A program made the position numbers and the translations under genes. The notes beneath the pieces were generated by a model. That model was not told the origin of the DNA, searched no databases, and saw only the letters and a list, made by a program, of their open reading frames with translations. Positions 6,807 to 8,473 of a DNA stretch of 8,473 nt are shown piece after piece. The number at the start of each line of letters is the position of its first letter. Positions within the stretch are counted from its first letter, which is position 1. This DNA is from an uncultured Pseudomonadota bacterium (GTDB lineage Bacteria > Myxococcota_A > UBA796 > CAJQPC01), in NCBI GenBank assembly GCA_937915955.1, contig CALGIB010000116.1:1-8473 (forward strand), given 5' to 3'.

Positions 6807-8419
6807 TCGGAAGTCTCCGCCTCGGTGTCCACGCCCGTGACCTCGGCCATGACCATGGGCGCGATGCGGAAGCAGGTGATGGAGGGCTTGGGCCCGTGCT
6901 CCTCGCGGGCCATGCGCAGCGCCTCCTCCAGCGTCGGCGCGGTCTCGTAGCCGAGCATCTTCGGCACGTACTCGTTGTCCGCCCCGACCACGATGACGCG
7001 GCCGTAGTGCTGGCGGCCGTTCTCGCCCCAGTACCACATGTAGAAGGGGTGGGCGGGGTGGTAGGCCTTGCCCGAGCGGTACATCTGGATGTAGCCGGGG
7101 TGCCGCGCGTACTCGGCCTCGAACTGCTTGTGCAGCTCCATCGCGTCGCGGGTCTTGGGCAGCAGCTTGTGGAAGAACTCGACGTAGGCCGGGTGCTGGT
7201 CGCGGTCGAACTTGTCCGTGCAGGGGTGCAGCACAATGCAGGTGCCGCCCTTCTTCACCAGGGGCGCGCCCTTGGACATGTTGAAGAGGTAGCCCTCGGC
7301 CATGACCGAGACGAGCAGCGGGTTCAGGTAGGCGCCGACGTTGTAGGGGCTGATGTAGGGGATGGGGAAGATGCCCACGTCCGCCTGGCCCTCGATCGGC
7401 ACCAGCAGCTGCTCGTAGCACTTCTCGAGGCAGGCCTTGTGCACCGCCTCGCACTTGCCGGCCCAGACGCCGATGACGCCGTAGGGGGCCGGGACCTTCT
7501 CGAAGATGGCCTGGCGAGCCGGCTGGGGCAGGAACTTGAGCGTCCGGACCAGGGCCTTGAGCGCCCGCTGCTCGGTGTTGGACAGCTCGTCCTCGTTCTT
7601 GGCGAGGAAGCCCAGCGCCCGGTCGAACATGCGGTTGTTGACCGTCGACTCGATGTGGAAGACCTCGAGCTTGGACTCGATGAGCTTGCCGACCTCGACC
7701 ATCTTGTCAGCCAGGTGGCTGTTGTCAGGGTCCATGTAGGTCTTGGTCTTGCGGATGGTCGAGGGGTTGTGGTGCTTCCGCAGCGTCGAGTACCCGACCA
7801 GGCCGGTGCCCATGCTCTTGTGGCCGCCGTTCATCGGGACGAAGGTCAGGTTGCAGTAGATGACCAGGTCGCTCTCGGCCGCGCGGCTGTTGATCTCGAC
7901 GTCGATGCCCTGGGCGGTGGTGCCCAGGTAGGTCAGGCCGCCGGGCTTCTCGGCGTCGTGGTTGTAGAGCTTGTGCGGGTAGTAGCGGTCGACGATGGCG
8001 TCACCGAGCTGGTGGCGCAGCTCCGCCTCGGTCATGGGGCGGTGGAAGGCGGTCGCGATGACCAGCTCGACGTCGGTGATGGCGTAGTCCTGGAGCAGCT
8101 CCAGCACGACCTCGACCTGGAGCTGGCGCACGTCGGGGCGGCGCATCTGAGGCAGCGGCATCGACAGGTCGTCGATGGCGATGGTCACCTTCATGCCCGG
8201 CTTCAGCTTCGCGTAGAGCGGCACATCGTCGAGGGGATGGTTGATGGCGTACCGGATGGCGGCCTTGACGTCGTTGAGCGGCGCCAGGGGCTTCTTCGGG
8301 TAGATGACGCGCGTGCCGACGGGGAGGTTGACCTCCATGAGGCTGTCCCCATGGAACAGCACCCGGGGCTTGGACCGGTGGTCGATCGTGACGACGCAGG
8401 GATGGGCGTGGTTGGCCAT
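6803..8419 (-). CDS. LarA-family (DUF2088) nickel-pincer enzyme homologue, divergent active site
   Basis: This 538-residue protein belongs to the lactate racemase LarA family, whose members use a nickel-pincer nucleotide cofactor to move a hydride at a hydroxyl-bearing carbon. Visible family motifs are DDLSMPLP (residues 83-90, matching DHTRPVP), ATAFHRP (122-128), NHDA (153-156) and GGHKSMGTGL (198-207). K201 aligns with the Lys that carries the cofactor, and H217, 16 residues on, aligns with the Ni-ligand His. WAGKCEAVH (319-327) matches the FAGDxEAAH stretch of the second domain. Compared with Lactiplantibacillus plantarum LarA as I remember it (Arg75, His174, Lys298), the substrate Arg is M87, the second catalytic His is L191 and the substrate Lys is about F379; only H126 (His108) remains of the catalytic set. 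It is longer than classical LarA (about 425 residues), with extra sequence around 225-310 and 400-480. There is no signal peptide, so it is probably cytoplasmic. The ATG is supported by an upstream GGAG and an in-frame TGA at 8467-8465. It is the first gene of the operon and its stop overlaps the next start. Family assignment is firm; lactate racemase activity is unlikely. Confidence 0.9.
   Translation of the reverse strand: MANHAHPCVVTIDHRSKPRVLFHGDSLMEVNLPVGTRVIYPKKPLAPLNDVKAAIRYAINHPLDDVPLYAKLKPGMKVTIAIDDLSMPLPQMRRPDVRQLQVEVVLELLQDYAITDVELVIATAFHRPMTEAELRHQLGDAIVDRYYPHKLYNHDAEKPGGLTYLGTTAQGIDVEINSRAAESDLVIYCNLTFVPMNGGHKSMGTGLVGYSTLRKHHNPSTIRKTKTYMDPDNSHLADKMVEVGKLIESKLEVFHIESTVNNRMFDRALGFLAKNEDELSNTEQRALKALVRTLKFLPQPARQAIFEKVPAPYGVIGVWAGKCEAVHKACLEKCYEQLLVPIEGQADVGIFPIPYISPYNVGAYLNPLLVSVMAEGYLFNMSKGAPLVKKGGTCIVLHPCTDKFDRDQHPAYVEFFHKLLPKTRDAMELHKQFEAEYARHPGYIQMYRSGKAYHPAHPFYMWYWGENGRQHYGRVIVVGADNEYVPKMLGYETAPTLEEALRMAREEHGPKPSITCFRIAPMVMAEVTGVDTEAETSE
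6815..6818 (-). promoter_or_regulatory. Ribosome binding site for the ElbD-like gene, inside the LarA-like gene
   Basis: Minus-strand GGAG sits eight bases before the ATG at 6806. It lies within the last codons of the LarA-like gene, whose TGA overlaps the ATG (ATGA). This selects the ATG at 6806 over the open frame that continues upstream to about 7454, and indicates translational coupling. Confidence 0.7.
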
Positions 8420-8473
8420 CGGGAGGCTCCAGGGATCGGGTGCGGTCAGGCGCGGCGTTGGGACTCACGAGAG
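8420..8473 (-). other. Short leader region upstream of the operon
   Basis: These 54 bases hold the ribosome site of the first gene and stop codons in two frames (for example TGA at 8467-8465). I see no convincing -35/-10 promoter, inverted repeat or operator. The true promoter, or an upstream co-transcribed gene, would lie beyond the right edge. Confidence 0.5.
8427..8430 (-). promoter_or_regulatory. Ribosome binding site for the LarA-like gene
   Basis: Read on the minus strand, GGAG lies seven bases before the ATG at 8419. An in-frame TGA at 8467-8465 rules out a longer N-terminus within the window, so this site fixes the start. Confidence 0.7.

Noticed and set aside
2859..6950. A 1363-codon open frame on the plus strand, antisense to the ElbD-like gene
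   Set aside because: Its translation is low-complexity (Ala, Val, Gly, Asp, Leu, His-rich) with no domain motif. It is what the G/C-biased codons of the real minus-strand gene produce in the complementary frame.
6807..7454. Upstream extension of the ElbD-like frame (would make 1763 residues)
   Set aside because: The extension overlaps the conserved C-terminal half of the LarA-like protein in another frame and has no domain; the ATG at 6806 with GGAG precedes the reductase domain.
6803..8419. Calling the first gene a lactate racemase (larA)
   Set aside because: The residues that bind the lactate carboxylate and one catalytic His are replaced, and no larB, larC or larE lies in the window, so only family membership is supported.

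Overview
This is a GC-rich window in which four tightly packed genes all lie on the minus strand, so it reads from the right end (about 8420) to the left end. Third codon positions are strongly G/C. The gene content is a LarA-like protein, a giant fatty acyl reductase/ligase/carrier/acyltransferase protein, an extended SDR and a sulfatase-like lipoprotein. Together with the codon bias this suggests a myxobacterium or close relative (Myxococcota, formerly Deltaproteobacteria). That placement is an inference from content, not from a phylogenetic marker.

Layout in transcription order. (1) 8419-6803: a 538-residue LarA-family (DUF2088, nickel-pincer) protein. It keeps the cofactor-anchoring Lys and Ni-ligand His but has lost several residues that bind and turn over lactate. 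(2) 6806-2163: a 1547-residue multidomain protein with fatty acyl reductase, AMP-forming acyl ligase, acyl carrier protein, PlsC-type acyltransferase and a C-terminal SCP2-like lipid-binding domain. This is the architecture I associate with ElbD, the multifunctional enzyme needed for ether lipids in Myxococcus. (3) 2166-1162: a 334-residue extended SDR of the HpnA/dihydroflavonol-reductase type. (4) 1144 to the left edge: a sulfatase/alkaline-phosphatase-superfamily lipoprotein, cut by the window.

Genes 1/2 and 2/3 overlap by ATGA, and gene 4 starts within about 20 bases of the stop of gene 3. No terminator or promoter is visible between them, so they look like one translationally coupled operon. 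A plausible reading is a membrane-lipid modification pathway. The big protein would activate a fatty acid, load it on its own carrier domain, reduce the acyl group and acylate a lysolipid. The SDR would provide a further redox or epimerase step. The LarA-like protein would catalyse an unknown step with a nickel-pincer nucleotide cofactor. The exported sulfatase-like protein may act on a lipid headgroup or an envelope ester. The most novel element is the coupling of a catalytically altered LarA homologue to this lipid megaenzyme. The window is almost wholly coding; the only substantial non-coding stretch is the 54 bases upstream of gene 1.
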